Assembly (NCBI RefSeq): GCF_900110295.1
Contig: NZ_FODF01000002.1
Coordinates: forward strand, 1-64,000
Direction of reading: 5' to 3'
Length of the DNA: 64,000 nt
DNA from: Peptostreptococcus russellii
GTDB taxonomy: Bacteria; Bacillota; Clostridia; Peptostreptococcales; Peptostreptococcaceae
Each line of letters starts with the position of its first letter. Within the stretch, counting starts at the first letter, position 1. The position numbers and the translations under genes are program-made. Shown here one piece after another: positions 44,415-54,688 of this stretch. Under the pieces are notes generated by a model. That model was not told the DNA's origin. It made no database searches and saw only the letters and a list, made by a program, of their open reading frames with translations.

Positions 44415-44845
44415 CCATCCTCCTTCTTAATTTGATTAATATTTAACTACTAAGTCCAAATTTATTTCTCTTTAATAGCCAAATTTATAAATGATTTTTA
44501 AGCGCAAAATACCCAGTATTTCTTTATTAAATTTAAGAAATTCATCTTTTTACATTTTTATTTATTGCTTTCCCTATCATTGATTTAATAATAACAAATT
44601 TAGTAAAAGTATAAAAGTTGTTATTCCAACAATTTTTGAAATTATCTAAAAATTATAGTTATAAAAATTCAAATAAAATCCATATAACCTTTGCTATTTA
44701 CACATTACTTGCTTTTTATTTGTCTTTTTATAAAATTCTAATACTATTATTCGTTTTTTATATAACAAATATAGTTCCTATTTATAATATGCCTTATTGA
44801 TCTACAAGAAAATTTATATATAACATTACTTTTTTAAACATAAAA
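44415..44845. other. Leader and promoter region of grdX
   Basis: 507 nt separate grdX from the Gate transporter gene. Apart from the transporter terminator at 44846-44871 it is AT-rich; no consensus sigma-A pair, sigma-54 box or riboswitch was seen. Confidence 0.4.
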
Positions 44846-44871
44846 ATAGCAGCCACAAATGTGACTGCTAT
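44846..44871 (-). terminator. Terminator of the Gate-domain transporter gene
   Basis: ATAGCAGCCACA and TGTGACTGCTAT pair (one mismatch); the minus strand continues TTTTTATG. Confidence 0.75.
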
Positions 44872-44921
44872 ATATATTCTTTGTATGATTAAGATAATGC
44901 ATTTCTTTAAAATATACTATC

Positions 44922-46100
44922 TTAATGGATTAACAATACAAATAGGAAATGTGAAGCTATACCTGCTACAAGACCACCAATAGTATGAGACACTATTGCC
45001 TTACTTGCTAGTTCTCTTGAATTTAAAGCATCCATCATACCGATGTGAGTACTTAAATATCCTGACCAACACATACCCATTGCAGTAAATACTGCTATAT
45101 CGTTAGGAGTTATTATGTTATTCTGTATAAAGTTCGGAACCATAGACATTGCCGCACCAACAGCACCTAGTGAAGTTACTGGGAATGCTATTGCTTCTGG
45201 TGACTTGAATCCAAACAGTGGCTTAACTATAAATGAAATCTTTTCACCTAAGTAAGGTAGTAATTTAACACCTTCATAAGCTGCACCTGTGTAAGATCCA
45301 TCTTTTGATGGTCCAAATGTCAACATCATAACTAATGTACATACAATTAATACGCCTGGTATAATCGCCATACCCATATCAACACCGTTTTTACCACCTT
45401 CTAACAGTGCATCAAGTACTCTTTGGAATAAATTACCATCTCTTACATATCTTACTTCGCCGATTACTTCAGTATCTATTTCCGCATTATCAACTTCATC
45501 GCTTTCACTGATCTTGTAATAATCGTCTGCCTCAGCTCCATAGTACTTTCTTGTTTTAGCTGTCATAAGTCTAACACTGACAACACTACCTATTACTGCA
45601 CCAAGGTTACCTATTAATGCAGGAGCAATATATTCTTTACCTTGAGCAATCATAAATGTAGTAAGAATTAACCCCATACCATAAGATGTACCTAAGTTAC
45701 AAAGAGCCGGAACCTGATACTTCTTGAAATACTGAGTAAAAGTTCTATCCTTTGCAAATGATATAATTGCTGGGTTATCAGATAAATATGTTGCTAAAAC
45801 ACCAGTTATACTTGCACCTGGCATACCATATAGTGGCTTCATCAAAGGAGCAAATATCTTATTTATAAGAGCTATCGCACCAAATTCAGATAAGATACCA
45901 CTAATCGCACCCGCTAGAACTGCCATTGCCATAATCAAGAATACTGTCTGAAGAAGTAAGTCATGTGCAGTGTTCATCATTGTCTTGAACATATTTCCTA
46001 CACCCATGATCTGACCTACCCATGCAAATCCTCCTATAAAGATTACTAAGAAGACAAACGTCTCCATCGAAATGGCTTTTACTTTCTTCCGTCCATCCAT
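44922..46100 (-). CDS. Nucleoside-recognition (Gate) domain membrane protein, YjiH/SpmA-like
   Basis: 392 aa with about ten membrane helices. Gate-type segments are seen at ITGVLATYLSDNPAIISFAKD and again at FGFKSPEAIAFPVTSLGAVG. The family transports small polar solutes (nucleosides, amino acids or unknown). The start is GAAAGGAAGGTATAAT before ATG. It lies upstream of the grd operon but has its own promoter and terminator. Substrate unknown. Confidence 0.82.
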   Translation of the reverse strand: MDGRKKVKAISMETFVFLVIFIGGFAWVGQIMGVGNMFKTMMNTAHDLLLQTVFLIMAMAVLAGAISGILSEFGAIALINKIFAPLMKPLYGMPGASITGVLATYLSDNPAIISFAKDRTFTQYFKKYQVPALCNLGTSYGMGLILTTFMIAQGKEYIAPALIGNLGAVIGSVVSVRLMTAKTRKYYGAEADDYYKISESDEVDNAEIDTEVIGEVRYVRDGNLFQRVLDALLEGGKNGVDMGMAIIPGVLIVCTLVMMLTFGPSKDGSYTGAAYEGVKLLPYLGEKISFIVKPLFGFKSPEAIAFPVTSLGAVGAAMSMVPNFIQNNIITPNDIAVFTAMGMCWSGYLSTHIGMMDALNSRELASKAIVSHTIGGLVAGIASHFLFVLLIH

Positions 46101-46121
46101 AATATTATACCTTCCTTTCTC

Positions 46122-46229
46122 GCTTTGCAGGTTAAATAATATTTTTCTAATTTTTATTTATTTTTTTATTGCAAATTATAATGCAAAGCTTTTTTTTTAT
46201 ATTATAGCTTTTTTTAACAATAATTTCAA
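46122..46229 (-). promoter_or_regulatory. Promoter and alternative-stem leader of the Gate-domain gene
   Basis: TTGAAA at 46229-46224, 17 nt, then TATAAT at 46206-46201. GCTTTGCA (46189-46182) can pair with TGCAAAGC (46129-46122), whose 3' arm lies 5-12 nt before the Shine-Dalgarno site. A nested TTGCA/TGCAA hairpin competes. A translational switch is possible. Confidence 0.5.
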
Positions 46230-47017
46230 CTTGTTTTTAATATTTTATTGTCAATCTCCTTTACAATATATATTTTATAATAATGTTAAAACATTGATAA
46301 ATGATGATTATTTTTTAAATATTTCTTTTTTCAGAATTTTCTATAATAAGATTTTTACCATTCATATGGGTATATCAATTGAATTTAAAGTCTTCTAGCC
46401 TGAATTTTTTATATCATTTTTTTCATAATTTAACGTTTTTTGAATCAGAAAAAGGTTTTCCTGTAATTTTTCTAATTTTCTGTTTGAATTTCAAAATAAA
46501 ATCTGCTAATAAAATTTTTTTTATTTTTTTATAAAAATCACTTTTTATATGCTCTTTTATCTCTTTTTTAACAGCGATTATATGACTTTTCTTTTTATAT
46601 TTACCGTACGATTTCAAGTATATTACAGTTTTATCTTTTTTACAAGATATTTTGATATTTTTGTATAAGATATTCTTATTTTTGTCGTTTTTACAACATT
46701 TTTTCAAGTATATTCATTTCTACTTTTTTACATAATATTTTTTTATTTCTTTAATTACTTTAAAAAGAAAATGAATATTGTTTTTTAAAACTTTCATTAT
46801 TTTTTTAAGTAATACTTATATCTATCTACCTTACTATCCGAAGTGTATTTATATATATTTTTTTATATAACATTGGAATAATCCTCGAAATAACTTAAAT
46901 AATATATCCATATAAAATTAAATAAATCATCTATTTTTGCATTTTTTAAAATAAAGGTAAATTTATTCTAATTTCTTGATAAATTCTATGTTAAAAAATA
47001 TATATACTCCTATATAG
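46230..47017. other. Gene-poor AT-rich stretch of ~790 nt
   Basis: Long T and A runs and poly-Lys frames only. One minus-strand ORF of 94 codons (46423-46707) is Lys-rich and has no ribosome site, so it was not called. No structured RNA was recognised. Confidence 0.5.
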
Positions 47018-47058
47018 CAAAACCGCCAGAAAGGCTTAATTGCCATTCTGACGGTTTT
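47018..47058 (-). terminator. ppdK terminator
   Basis: AAACCGCCAGAA and TTCTGACGGTTT pair with one mismatch around a 16-nt loop; the minus strand continues TGCTATATAGG. Confidence 0.7.
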
Positions 47059-47089
47059 TAATTTTTGATATGTATTATTTTATCTATTT

Positions 47090-49735
47090 TTACTTATCTC
47101 TGCTTATATCGCCTTTCTTAGCCTTTATTGTAGCCTGAGCTGCTGCTAATCTAGCAATTGGCACTCTAAATGGTGAACAAGATACATAGTTCAATCCTAA
47201 TCTATAGCAGAATTCTACTGAAGATGGCTCTCCACCATGTTCTCCACAGATACCTAACTTAATATTTGGCTTAGTGCTTCTTCCTAGCTTAACTGCCATT
47301 TCTACAAACTTACCTATACCATCCTGATCTAATACCTGGAATGGATCTTTTTCAAGTATTCCCTTTTCTACATATTCATCTAGGAATTTACCTGCATCAT
47401 CTCTTGAATAACCGAATCCCATCTGAGTAAGGTCATTAGTACCAAAGCTGAAGAAATCAGCAACTTCTGCAATTTCATCTGCAGTAACACAAGCTCTTGG
47501 TATTTCTATCATTGTACCTACTGTATATTCAAACTTAACACCTGATTTTTCTATTTCTTCATTTACTGTATTTTCTATTAAAGGTCTAAGTAACTTTAAT
47601 TCATTTACTGTACCTATAAGAGGAACCATTATTTCAGGGTGTACTTCTACACCTTCCTTAGCAGCAAGTATTGCTCCCTGCGCTATAGCTCTTGCCTGCA
47701 TTTCGCAAATTTCTGGATATGTTACAGCGAGTCTACAACCTCTGTGTCCTAACATAGGGTTGAATTCTTCTAAGTCTACTACTCTCTTCTTAAGATCAGA
47801 TGGCTTAATATTCATCTGCTTAGCAAGAGCCTGTATAGAAGGTTCATCATGTGGAAGGAATTCATGTAGTGGTGGGTCAAGAAGTCTTATATTTGCTGGC
47901 ATTCCATCCATAGCCTTGAATATACCATAAAAGTCGTCTCTCTGGTATGGAAGAAGTTTATCTAAGGCTGCTATTCTATCTTCTACTTCTTCTGCAAGTA
48001 TCATTCTTCTTACAGCTGGTATTCTTTCTTCGTCAAAGAACATATGCTCAGTTCTACATAGACCTATACCTTCAGCACCAAATTCTATAGCCTTTCTTGC
48101 ATCTCTTGGGTTATCAGCATTTGTTCTTACCATCATATCTCTTATTTCATCTACCCATTCCATAAATATAGCAAAGTTACCATGAACTTCTACATTTGTC
48201 ATATCTACAGAACCTATGTATACAGTTCCAGAAGAACCGTCTATTGATAAATACTGTCCTTCTTTAATTATTCTATCTCCAACTCTTATTTCTCTAGCTG
48301 CTTCATCAACTCTAAGCTGTCCACAACCTGCTACACAACACTTACCCATACCTCTAGCAACAACTGCAGCATGAGAAGTCATACCACCTCTTGCTGTAAG
48401 TATACCTTCAGCACTTACCATACCTTCTATATCTTCTGGTGATGTTTCCTGTCTAACAAGTAAAACCTTTTCTCCATTCTTAACATGTTCTACAACATCT
48501 TCTGCATGGAAGTATACTTTACCAACTGCAGCTCCTGGAGATGCTGGTAACCCCTTAGCTATCTTTTCAGCTGTCTTTAATGCCTTTGGATCAAATGTTG
48601 GATGTAGAAGCTGGTCAAGCTGATTTGGTTCTATTCTTAAAATCGCTTCTTCTTTTGAAATCATTCCTGCCTTAACTAAGTCAACTACTACATTGATAGC
48701 TGCCTTTGCAGTTCTCTTTCCGTTTCTAGTCTGTAATATATAAAGCTTTCCTTTTTCTATTGTAAACTCGATATCCTGCATATCTCTGTAGTGAGATTCA
48801 AGAGTCTGAGTAGCCTGTACAAATTCATCATATATTTCAGGCATATCATTCTTTAGAGTATCTATACTCTGAGGAGTTCTTATACCTGCAACAACGTCTT
48901 CACCCTGTGCATTTATAAGGTATTCACCAAATAGTTTATTTTCTCCTGTTGAAGGATTTCTTGTAAATGCAACACCTGTACCGCTGTCTTCTCCCATATT
49001 TCCGAATACCATTGACTGTATGTTTACAGCTGTTCCAAGGTTATTGTCTATATCATTTAATCTTCTGTAAACGATTGCTCTAGGGTTGTTCCAAGATCTA
49101 AATACTGCTTCTATAGATAACATTAACTGTTTTCTTGGATCCTGAGGGAAATCTTCTCCTATTTCAGCTTTGTATATACCCTTGAACTCTTCAACTATTT
49201 TCTTTAAATCTTCTGTAGTTAATTCAGTATCATACTGATAGCCGTTAACTTCTTTAAATTTATCTAAAACGTTTTCAAACTTGTACTTAGGTATTTCCAT
49301 TGCAACGTCTGAGAACATCTGTATAAATCTTCTATAACTGTCATAAGAGAATCTTTCATTCTTTGTTGATTCTATTAGACCATTAACACTTATATCATTT
49401 AAACCAAGATTTAATATAGTATCCATCATACCAGGCATCGAGAAAACAGCTCCTGATCTTACTGATACTAGTAGAGGGTTCTTTTCACATCCTAGCTTCT
49501 TTCCCTGTTCTTCTTCTAACTGAGCTAGCTTTTCATCAATTTGATTAATTATTTCTTCTCTTATCTTCAAATCGTTTGCATAGTAGTCATTACAAGCCTC
49601 AGTAGTGATTGTGAATCCCTGAGGTACAGGTAAACCAATGTTTGTCATTTCTGCAAGATTCGCACCCTTACCACCTAGCAGACTTCTCATATCCTTATTA
49701 CCTTCATTAAAACTGTAAACAAATTTAGTACTCAT
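47090..49735 (-). CDS. ppdK: Pyruvate, phosphate dikinase
   Basis: 881 aa, full family length. The N-terminal ATP-grasp region (MRSLLGGKGANLAEMTNIGLPVP) is followed by the phosphohistidine domain (TARGGMTSHAAVVARGMGKCCVAG) and a C-terminal pyruvate/PEP-binding barrel (EIMVPLIGTVNEL.. FSFGTNDLTQM). It interconverts PEP, AMP and PPi with pyruvate, ATP and Pi, giving the cell PEP or ATP during amino-acid fermentation. Start GGAGGAAATT before ATG. The next gene upstream encodes its regulator. Confidence 0.97.
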   Translation of the reverse strand: MSTKFVYSFNEGNKDMRSLLGGKGANLAEMTNIGLPVPQGFTITTEACNDYYANDLKIREEIINQIDEKLAQLEEEQGKKLGCEKNPLLVSVRSGAVFSMPGMMDTILNLGLNDISVNGLIESTKNERFSYDSYRRFIQMFSDVAMEIPKYKFENVLDKFKEVNGYQYDTELTTEDLKKIVEEFKGIYKAEIGEDFPQDPRKQLMLSIEAVFRSWNNPRAIVYRRLNDIDNNLGTAVNIQSMVFGNMGEDSGTGVAFTRNPSTGENKLFGEYLINAQGEDVVAGIRTPQSIDTLKNDMPEIYDEFVQATQTLESHYRDMQDIEFTIEKGKLYILQTRNGKRTAKAAINVVVDLVKAGMISKEEAILRIEPNQLDQLLHPTFDPKALKTAEKIAKGLPASPGAAVGKVYFHAEDVVEHVKNGEKVLLVRQETSPEDIEGMVSAEGILTARGGMTSHAAVVARGMGKCCVAGCGQLRVDEAAREIRVGDRIIKEGQYLSIDGSSGTVYIGSVDMTNVEVHGNFAIFMEWVDEIRDMMVRTNADNPRDARKAIEFGAEGIGLCRTEHMFFDEERIPAVRRMILAEEVEDRIAALDKLLPYQRDDFYGIFKAMDGMPANIRLLDPPLHEFLPHDEPSIQALAKQMNIKPSDLKKRVVDLEEFNPMLGHRGCRLAVTYPEICEMQARAIAQGAILAAKEGVEVHPEIMVPLIGTVNELKLLRPLIENTVNEEIEKSGVKFEYTVGTMIEIPRACVTADEIAEVADFFSFGTNDLTQMGFGYSRDDAGKFLDEYVEKGILEKDPFQVLDQDGIGKFVEMAVKLGRSTKPNIKLGICGEHGGEPSSVEFCYRLGLNYVSCSPFRVPIARLAAAQATIKAKKGDISRDK

Positions 49736-49820
49736 AATTTCCTCCTAAAATTTTCGTTTCTTCAGAATATCTTTGCTCCTATTCCGAAAATCTATTTTTA
49801 AAAAACTAAAAACCTAGAAA

Positions 49821-49851
49821 CAGATTCTGTGGGGCTTTGCCCCACATTCTG
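49821..49851 (-). terminator. Hairpin between the PPDK regulator gene and ppdK
   Basis: CAGATTCTGTGGGGC and GCCCCACATTCTG pair over about 13 bp; the U-run is weak, so partial read-through from the regulator gene into ppdK is likely. Confidence 0.5.
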
Positions 49852-49853
49852 CC

Positions 49854-50693
49854 TTATAAATCATAGTCTTTCAAAATGTCAATGTTGTTTTCCTTCAGTA
49901 TATCTAATATTATTCCTGCTGTTTCTTCTATTGCTTTATTTGCAACATTAATCACAGGACACTTTAAATTCTTCATTACCTTTTCAGAATAATCAAGTTC
50001 TTCAAGTATTCTATCTAACTTTGCATAGCTTGCTCCACCATTAAGCCCCATAGCCTTTAATCTTTCAGTTCTAATTACATTTAGTTTCTCTGGTGAATTT
50101 GTAAGACCTATTATTCTCTTTGGATCTACACTTGAAAGTTCCTTTGGAACTGGAACTTCTGGAACCAATGGAACATTGGCAACCTTAATATGCTTATTAG
50201 CAAGATACATACTCAACGGAGTCTTTGATGTTCTAGATATACCTACAAGAACAAGATCAGCCTTTAATAGACCTCTTGGATCCTTGCCGTCATCATACTT
50301 AACAGCAAATTCTATAGCTTCAACTCTATTGAAGTATGACTTGTCCATTCTTCTTATAAGACCTGCTTCTCTTAGAGGCTCCATATCGAACTTCTTACTT
50401 AATTTTTCAATTATATCAGATAAAAGATCTATATATTCTATTTCTTCTTCTTCACAAATTTCTCTTGCTAATCTTCCAAGCTCTTTGCTTACAATGCTAT
50501 ATATTACAAGAGCATTAGAATCTTTAGCTTGCTTAAGAACTTCCCTTAAAATATCTTCATTATTTACATAAGGAAATCTCTTAATATCCCAGCTCTCTAT
50601 TTCTGGAAACTGTGAAATAGTTGCTATTGCAACGGATCTTGCAGTCTCACCAAGAGAGTCTGACACTATAAATATCTTGAAATTTTTCTTCAT
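49854..50693 (-). CDS. ppsR: PPDK regulatory protein (kinase/pyrophosphorylase)
   Basis: 279 aa of the DUF299 family. It inactivates PPDK by ADP-dependent phosphorylation of a Thr next to the catalytic His, and reactivates it by phosphate-dependent release of pyrophosphate. The P-loop-like segment VGISRTSKTPLSMYLA and the conserved FIVSDSLGETARSVA N-terminus are diagnostic. It lies directly upstream of ppdK and downstream of a CBS-domain repressor gene, a standard neighbourhood in Firmicutes. Start CAGGAGGTATT before ATG. Confidence 0.94.
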   Translation of the reverse strand: MKKNFKIFIVSDSLGETARSVAIATISQFPEIESWDIKRFPYVNNEDILREVLKQAKDSNALVIYSIVSKELGRLAREICEEEEIEYIDLLSDIIEKLSKKFDMEPLREAGLIRRMDKSYFNRVEAIEFAVKYDDGKDPRGLLKADLVLVGISRTSKTPLSMYLANKHIKVANVPLVPEVPVPKELSSVDPKRIIGLTNSPEKLNVIRTERLKAMGLNGGASYAKLDRILEELDYSEKVMKNLKCPVINVANKAIEETAGIILDILKENNIDILKDYDL

Positions 50694-50714
50694 AATACCT
50701 CCTGATGCACCTAT

Positions 50715-51350
50715 CTACTCTGTTATTTCTACAAAAAGCCTTGTAATTGATGTCTTAGATATTTTTCCTACGATTTTCATTCTGTTTTTATCGCCGTCAA
50801 TATATCTTACGACAGGCACGCTGTCTACTTCTCTCTTTACAAGTTTTTTTGCCGCCAAGCTCACCAAATCATCTTCTAAAACTGTCGCGATATTAGGAAC
50901 TCTCGTCATTATCATACCTATAGGCAGCTTATTTATATCACTACCACCAACAGTGGCTTTCAAAAGGTCTTTTCTTGATACTACACCACATAAAAGTTCT
51001 TCCTCATCAGTAATAAATACTCCACCTGAATCTTCAAGGAATATGTTAACTATTACATCATATACTGAATCTTCCTGTCTTGCAGTAAGTGGAACTCCCA
51101 TTACTTCAGATACCTTCATCTTTTTCATAGAGTTATTTTCATTGGAAAAATCTCCTTCACCTAAATAAAAATAACCAACTTTTGGTCTGGCATCCAGTAT
51201 TCCTGTCATAGTAAGAACAACCAAATCGGATCTAAGAGTTGCTCTTGTAACATTTAATCTATCTGCAATCTTTTCCCCAGTGATAGGTTCATTTTCTTTT
51301 ACTATGTCAATAATTTTTAATTGTCTATCATTAAGCCGGATAAGAATCAC
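50715..51350 (-). CDS. ccpN: CcpN-like DNA-binding repressor with two CBS domains
   Basis: 211 aa. An N-terminal helix-turn-helix (ITGEKIADRLNVTRATLRSDL) is followed by two CBS motifs (VPLTARQEDSVYDVIVNIFLEDS.. and IMTRVPNIATVLEDDLVSLAAKKL). CcpN represses gluconeogenic genes; it belongs to the same cluster as the PPDK regulator in Bacillus. The start is uncertain: the frame opens with GTG that overlaps AAGG, and no ATG lies near. A TATC(N8)GATA palindrome and four 11-nt tandem repeats lie upstream. Confidence 0.86.
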   Translation of the reverse strand: MILIRLNDRQLKIIDIVKENEPITGEKIADRLNVTRATLRSDLVVLTMTGILDARPKVGYFYLGEGDFSNENNSMKKMKVSEVMGVPLTARQEDSVYDVIVNIFLEDSGGVFITDEEELLCGVVSRKDLLKATVGGSDINKLPIGMIMTRVPNIATVLEDDLVSLAAKKLVKREVDSVPVVRYIDGDKNRMKIVGKISKTSITRLFVEITE

Positions 51351-51375
51351 CTTCTTTCAATTAATGCATACTAAC

Positions 51376-51439
51376 TATCGTATATATGATATACCATTTC
51401 TATATAGTATATTATAATACTATATTTCCTTTTAAGCAA
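51376..51439 (-). promoter_or_regulatory. ccpN promoter and palindrome
   Basis: TTGCTT at 51439-51434, 17 nt, then TATAAT at 51416-51411. The near-perfect palindrome TATCGTATATATGATA (51376-51391) lies downstream of the expected start, a plausible autoregulatory site. Confidence 0.55.
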
Positions 51440-51537
51440 TAGATTTATAAAAATATATTTTCTTTTTAAGAAATTATATTTTTAAAGAGCTTTTTAAATA
51501 TAAAATTATTTTTTTATATAAAATCATCTATTTTTAA

Positions 51538-51581
51538 TGTATTATTAATACATTATTAGTACATCATTAGTACATCATTAA
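51538..51581. repeat. Four tandem 11-nt repeats
   Basis: Four back-to-back 11-nt units: TGTATTATTAA, TACATTATTAG, TACATCATTAG, TACATCATTAA. The period is about one helical turn. They lie between ccpN and the glyS terminator. Confidence 0.7.
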
Positions 51582-51602
51582 TATTATATTTTAATATAAA
51601 AA

Positions 51603-51645
51603 GAGAATCAAATAGGTGTAAATCGTAGGCATCTATTTGATTCTC
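51603..51645 (-). terminator. Terminator of the glyQS operon
   Basis: GAGAATCAAATAG and CTATTTGATTCTC form a perfect 13-bp stem with a 17-nt loop; the minus strand continues TTTTTATATT. Confidence 0.8.
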
Positions 51646-51678
51646 CAATATATGATATACTAATTTTTTATTAATACA

Positions 51679-53742
51679 TTATTTATATACTATTTTTGAT
51701 AAATCGCATATTTGTAGCATTGAATTATATATATTATCTAACAATGCAAGTCTATTATTTCTTATCTTTTCATTTTCATCCATTACCATAACTGAATCGA
51801 AAAATCCGTCTATAGAAGTCTTTAAAGTAGCGAATCTATCAAGTGATTTAGTGTATTCTTTTTGAGACATTAGACTTTCAATTTCCTTGTCAGCTATAAG
51901 GAACTCTTCGTATAATACCTTTTCTGTTTCATCTTCAAATAGAGCTTCATCCACTGAATCTATTACAGCCTTTTCAGCAAGAGTTGATACTCTATTAAAT
52001 GCTACAAGCATATCTGTTAAAGACTCTCTATCAATCCACTTGTTTATAGCTTCAGCTCTTGTATATAGATCTAGTATATTCTTTTCCTTTGAAGAAAGAA
52101 CTGCATCTATAACATCATATCTTATACCCATATCCTTAAACATATTCTTTGTTCTTTCATTGAAGAAATCTACTATATTATCTATTACTTCTTCTCTATT
52201 GAATTCAAGTTCTGTATACTGATCAAGTGCAATTCCAGCAAGTTCAGCTACATCAAGTTCAATATTATTCTTTAAAAGTATAGTAAGTATACCTAGACAT
52301 TGTCTTCTAAGAGCAAATGGATCTGCAGAACCAGTTGGAGTAATTCCTATAGCAAAGAAACCTGCTATAGTATCGATCTTATCTATTATTGAAAGAATTG
52401 ATCCTTCCATTGTATCTGGCACTATATCACCATTAAATCTTGGTAGATAATGTTCAAATATAGCCTTGGCTACTATTTCATCTTCGCCTTTTAGCTTAGA
52501 ATATTCCATTCCCATATATCCTTGAAGTTCATCAAATTCAAATACCATATTTGTTACTAGGTCTGCCTTACAAAGATATGCTGCTCTTTCAAGTTTTGCA
52601 TTATCAAGTTCATACTTATCCTCTAACTGTTTAGCAATTCTATAAAGTCTTTCTGACTTATCAAGTATTGTTCCTAGCTTTTCTTGGAATACTACTGAAT
52701 TCAACTTATCTCTAAAGTATTCTAAGTCATGAATAGTGTCTTCTTTAAAGAAGAATAGGGCATCTGCTAGTCTAGCTTCAAGAACTTTTTCATTACCCTT
52801 TTTTACATTCTCTATCTTATGCTCATTACCATTTCTTACTGCAATAAAGTATGGAAGAAGATCACCCTTGTCATCAAGTACAGGGAAATATCTTTGATGA
52901 GCCTTCATAGGTGTCTTAACAACTTCTTTAGGAAGTTCTAGATATTCTTTATCAAATTCACCGTAAAATGCTGTTGGATACTCAACTATATAAGTAACTT
53001 CTTCTAAAAGTTCTTCATCCATATCAACATGCCCATTTATACTCTTTGCAACATCATTAATCTGCTTTAGTATAAGTTCTTTTCTTTCATTTTGATCTAG
53101 TATTACATAATTTTCTTCAAGCTTTTTAAGATATTCTTCAATACTGTTAAATTCAATGTTCTTTGAACCTAAGAATCTATGACCAACTGTTTTATTTGAT
53201 GCTATTATTCCCTCTAGATTTACAGGAACAATCTTATCATTCATCATAGCTACTAGCCATCTTATCGGTCTTACAAATCTCATATTCTTTCCACCCCAAC
53301 GCATTGACTTAGGGAATACAACATTTTTAACTATTTCTGGAAGAATCTCAGATAATACCTCTTCAGTAGAAATTCCTTCTTCTTTTATTGTTGCAAAAAT
53401 ATATTCTGAACCATCAAGATCTTTAAAGTAAACATCTTCTTCTTCTAGACCTTTACCTCTCATAAATCCTAGAGCTGCCTTTGTAAAACTTCCATCTTCA
53501 GCAACTGCTATTTTCTTAGAAGGTCCCTTTACTTCTTCCTCAAGGTCTGTCTGCTTATCAGCAAGTCCCTTAACTATTAACACAAGTCTTCTAGGAGTTG
53601 CATATGTATCTATTGCATCAAATTTAACTCTTTTTTCGTTTAAGCTTTTTTCTAAATTTTCCTTTAGTTGAACTAATGTAGATTCCACGAATCTAGCGGG
53701 CATTTCTTCTACACCAATTTCATATAGTAGATAATTATTCAT
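51679..53742 (-). CDS. glyS: Glycyl-tRNA synthetase beta subunit
   Basis: 687 aa. Class II alpha2beta2 GlyRS beta chain with the N-terminal [15 protein letters not shown] block, the middle [22 protein letters not shown] region and the C-terminal anticodon-binding helices. It pairs with the GlyQ chain to charge tRNA-Gly. The ATG at 53742 follows AGGTGATAGAA; it overlaps glyQ by 8 nt, so translation is coupled. Confidence 0.96.
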   Translation of the reverse strand: MNNYLLYEIGVEEMPARFVESTLVQLKENLEKSLNEKRVKFDAIDTYATPRRLVLIVKGLADKQTDLEEEVKGPSKKIAVAEDGSFTKAALGFMRGKGLEEEDVYFKDLDGSEYIFATIKEEGISTEEVLSEILPEIVKNVVFPKSMRWGGKNMRFVRPIRWLVAMMNDKIVPVNLEGIIASNKTVGHRFLGSKNIEFNSIEEYLKKLEENYVILDQNERKELILKQINDVAKSINGHVDMDEELLEEVTYIVEYPTAFYGEFDKEYLELPKEVVKTPMKAHQRYFPVLDDKGDLLPYFIAVRNGNEHKIENVKKGNEKVLEARLADALFFFKEDTIHDLEYFRDKLNSVVFQEKLGTILDKSERLYRIAKQLEDKYELDNAKLERAAYLCKADLVTNMVFEFDELQGYMGMEYSKLKGEDEIVAKAIFEHYLPRFNGDIVPDTMEGSILSIIDKIDTIAGFFAIGITPTGSADPFALRRQCLGILTILLKNNIELDVAELAGIALDQYTELEFNREEVIDNIVDFFNERTKNMFKDMGIRYDVIDAVLSSKEKNILDLYTRAEAINKWIDRESLTDMLVAFNRVSTLAEKAVIDSVDEALFEDETEKVLYEEFLIADKEIESLMSQKEYTKSLDRFATLKTSIDGFFDSVMVMDENEKIRNNRLALLDNIYNSMLQICDLSKIVYK

Positions 53743-54619
53743 TTCTATCACCTGCTTTCAATAGTGGGTATCCCATTTCTTCTCTTTGTTTAACATAGCT
53801 TTCTGCTACTACCTTAGCTAGATTTCTTATCTTTGCTATAAATGCAGCTCTCTGACTTACACCTATAGCTCCTCTTGCTTCTAGTGTATTGAATATATGA
53901 GAACACTTAAGAACATGGTCATAACATGGTATTACAAGTCCTATTTCAGCAAGTCTTACTGCTTCTGCTTCATATAAATCAAATATTTTAAATAACATAT
54001 CGAAGTTACATTCATCAAATGAATATCTTGAATTTTCATATTCTTGTTTTTTGAATACTTCTCCATATGTGATATTATCATTCCACTTTAGGTCGTATAC
54101 ACTATCTACATCCTGTATATACATTGCTATTCTTTCAAGTCCATAAGTAATTTCTCCTGTTTCTAGTTCACATTCAAGATTACCTACTTGCTGGAAATAT
54201 GTAAACTGAGTAATTTCCATACCGTCTAACCATACTTCCCAACCAAGTCCCCATGCACCTACTGTTGCAGCTTCCCAGTTGTCTTCAACAAATCTTATAT
54301 CGTGCTCATCTGGATTAATTCCTATAGCACGAAGAGAATCTAGGTATAGATCCTGAATATCATCTGGAGACGGCTTTAATATTACCTGAAACTGATGATG
54401 TTGATATAGTCTATTTGGATTTTCGCCATATCTACCATCTGCTGGTCTTCTTGATGGTTCGACATAGCAAACTCTCCATGGTTCTGGACCTAGTGATCTT
54501 AAAAAAGTGTTAGGGTTCATTGTACCCGCACCTTTTTCAACATCATATGGCTGAGTCATTATACAGCCTTGCTTTGCCCAGAAGTTTTGCAAAGTTAAAA
54601 TCATATCTTGAAAATTCAT
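53735..54619 (-). CDS. glyQ: Glycyl-tRNA synthetase alpha subunit
   Basis: 294 aa. The active-site chain of the alpha2beta2 enzyme: it begins [20 protein letters not shown] and shows the class II motifs around [23 protein letters not shown] and [21 protein letters not shown]. Start AGGAGGAATTTT before ATG. In-operon position directly before glyS. No T-box is visible in the 69-nt gap upstream, so its expression seems to come from the operon promoter. Confidence 0.97.
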   Translation of the reverse strand: MNFQDMILTLQNFWAKQGCIMTQPYDVEKGAGTMNPNTFLRSLGPEPWRVCYVEPSRRPADGRYGENPNRLYQHHQFQVILKPSPDDIQDLYLDSLRAIGINPDEHDIRFVEDNWEAATVGAWGLGWEVWLDGMEITQFTYFQQVGNLECELETGEITYGLERIAMYIQDVDSVYDLKWNDNITYGEVFKKQEYENSRYSFDECNFDMLFKIFDLYEAEAVRLAEIGLVIPCYDHVLKCSHIFNTLEARGAIGVSQRAAFIAKIRNLAKVVAESYVKQREEMGYPLLKAGDRNE

Positions 54620-54688
54620 AAAATTCCTCCTGAATATTTTATAGTTTTACAACTATTAATTAGCGTATATTTATATAAATAGATTGAA

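Noticed and set aside
44415-44600. Sigma-54 promoter before grdX
   Set aside because: The only GG..GC candidate near CTGGGTATTTTGCGC has 7 or 9 nt between GG and GC instead of 10, so it is not a valid -24/-12 pair.
46423-46707. 94-codon minus-strand ORF
   Set aside because: Lys-rich low-complexity translation, no Shine-Dalgarno site before the ATG, and no known domain; likely chance in AT-rich DNA.
54620-54688. Glycine T-box before glyQ
   Set aside because: The gap to the previous gene is 69 nt and no T-box core was seen; expression appears to come from the operon.
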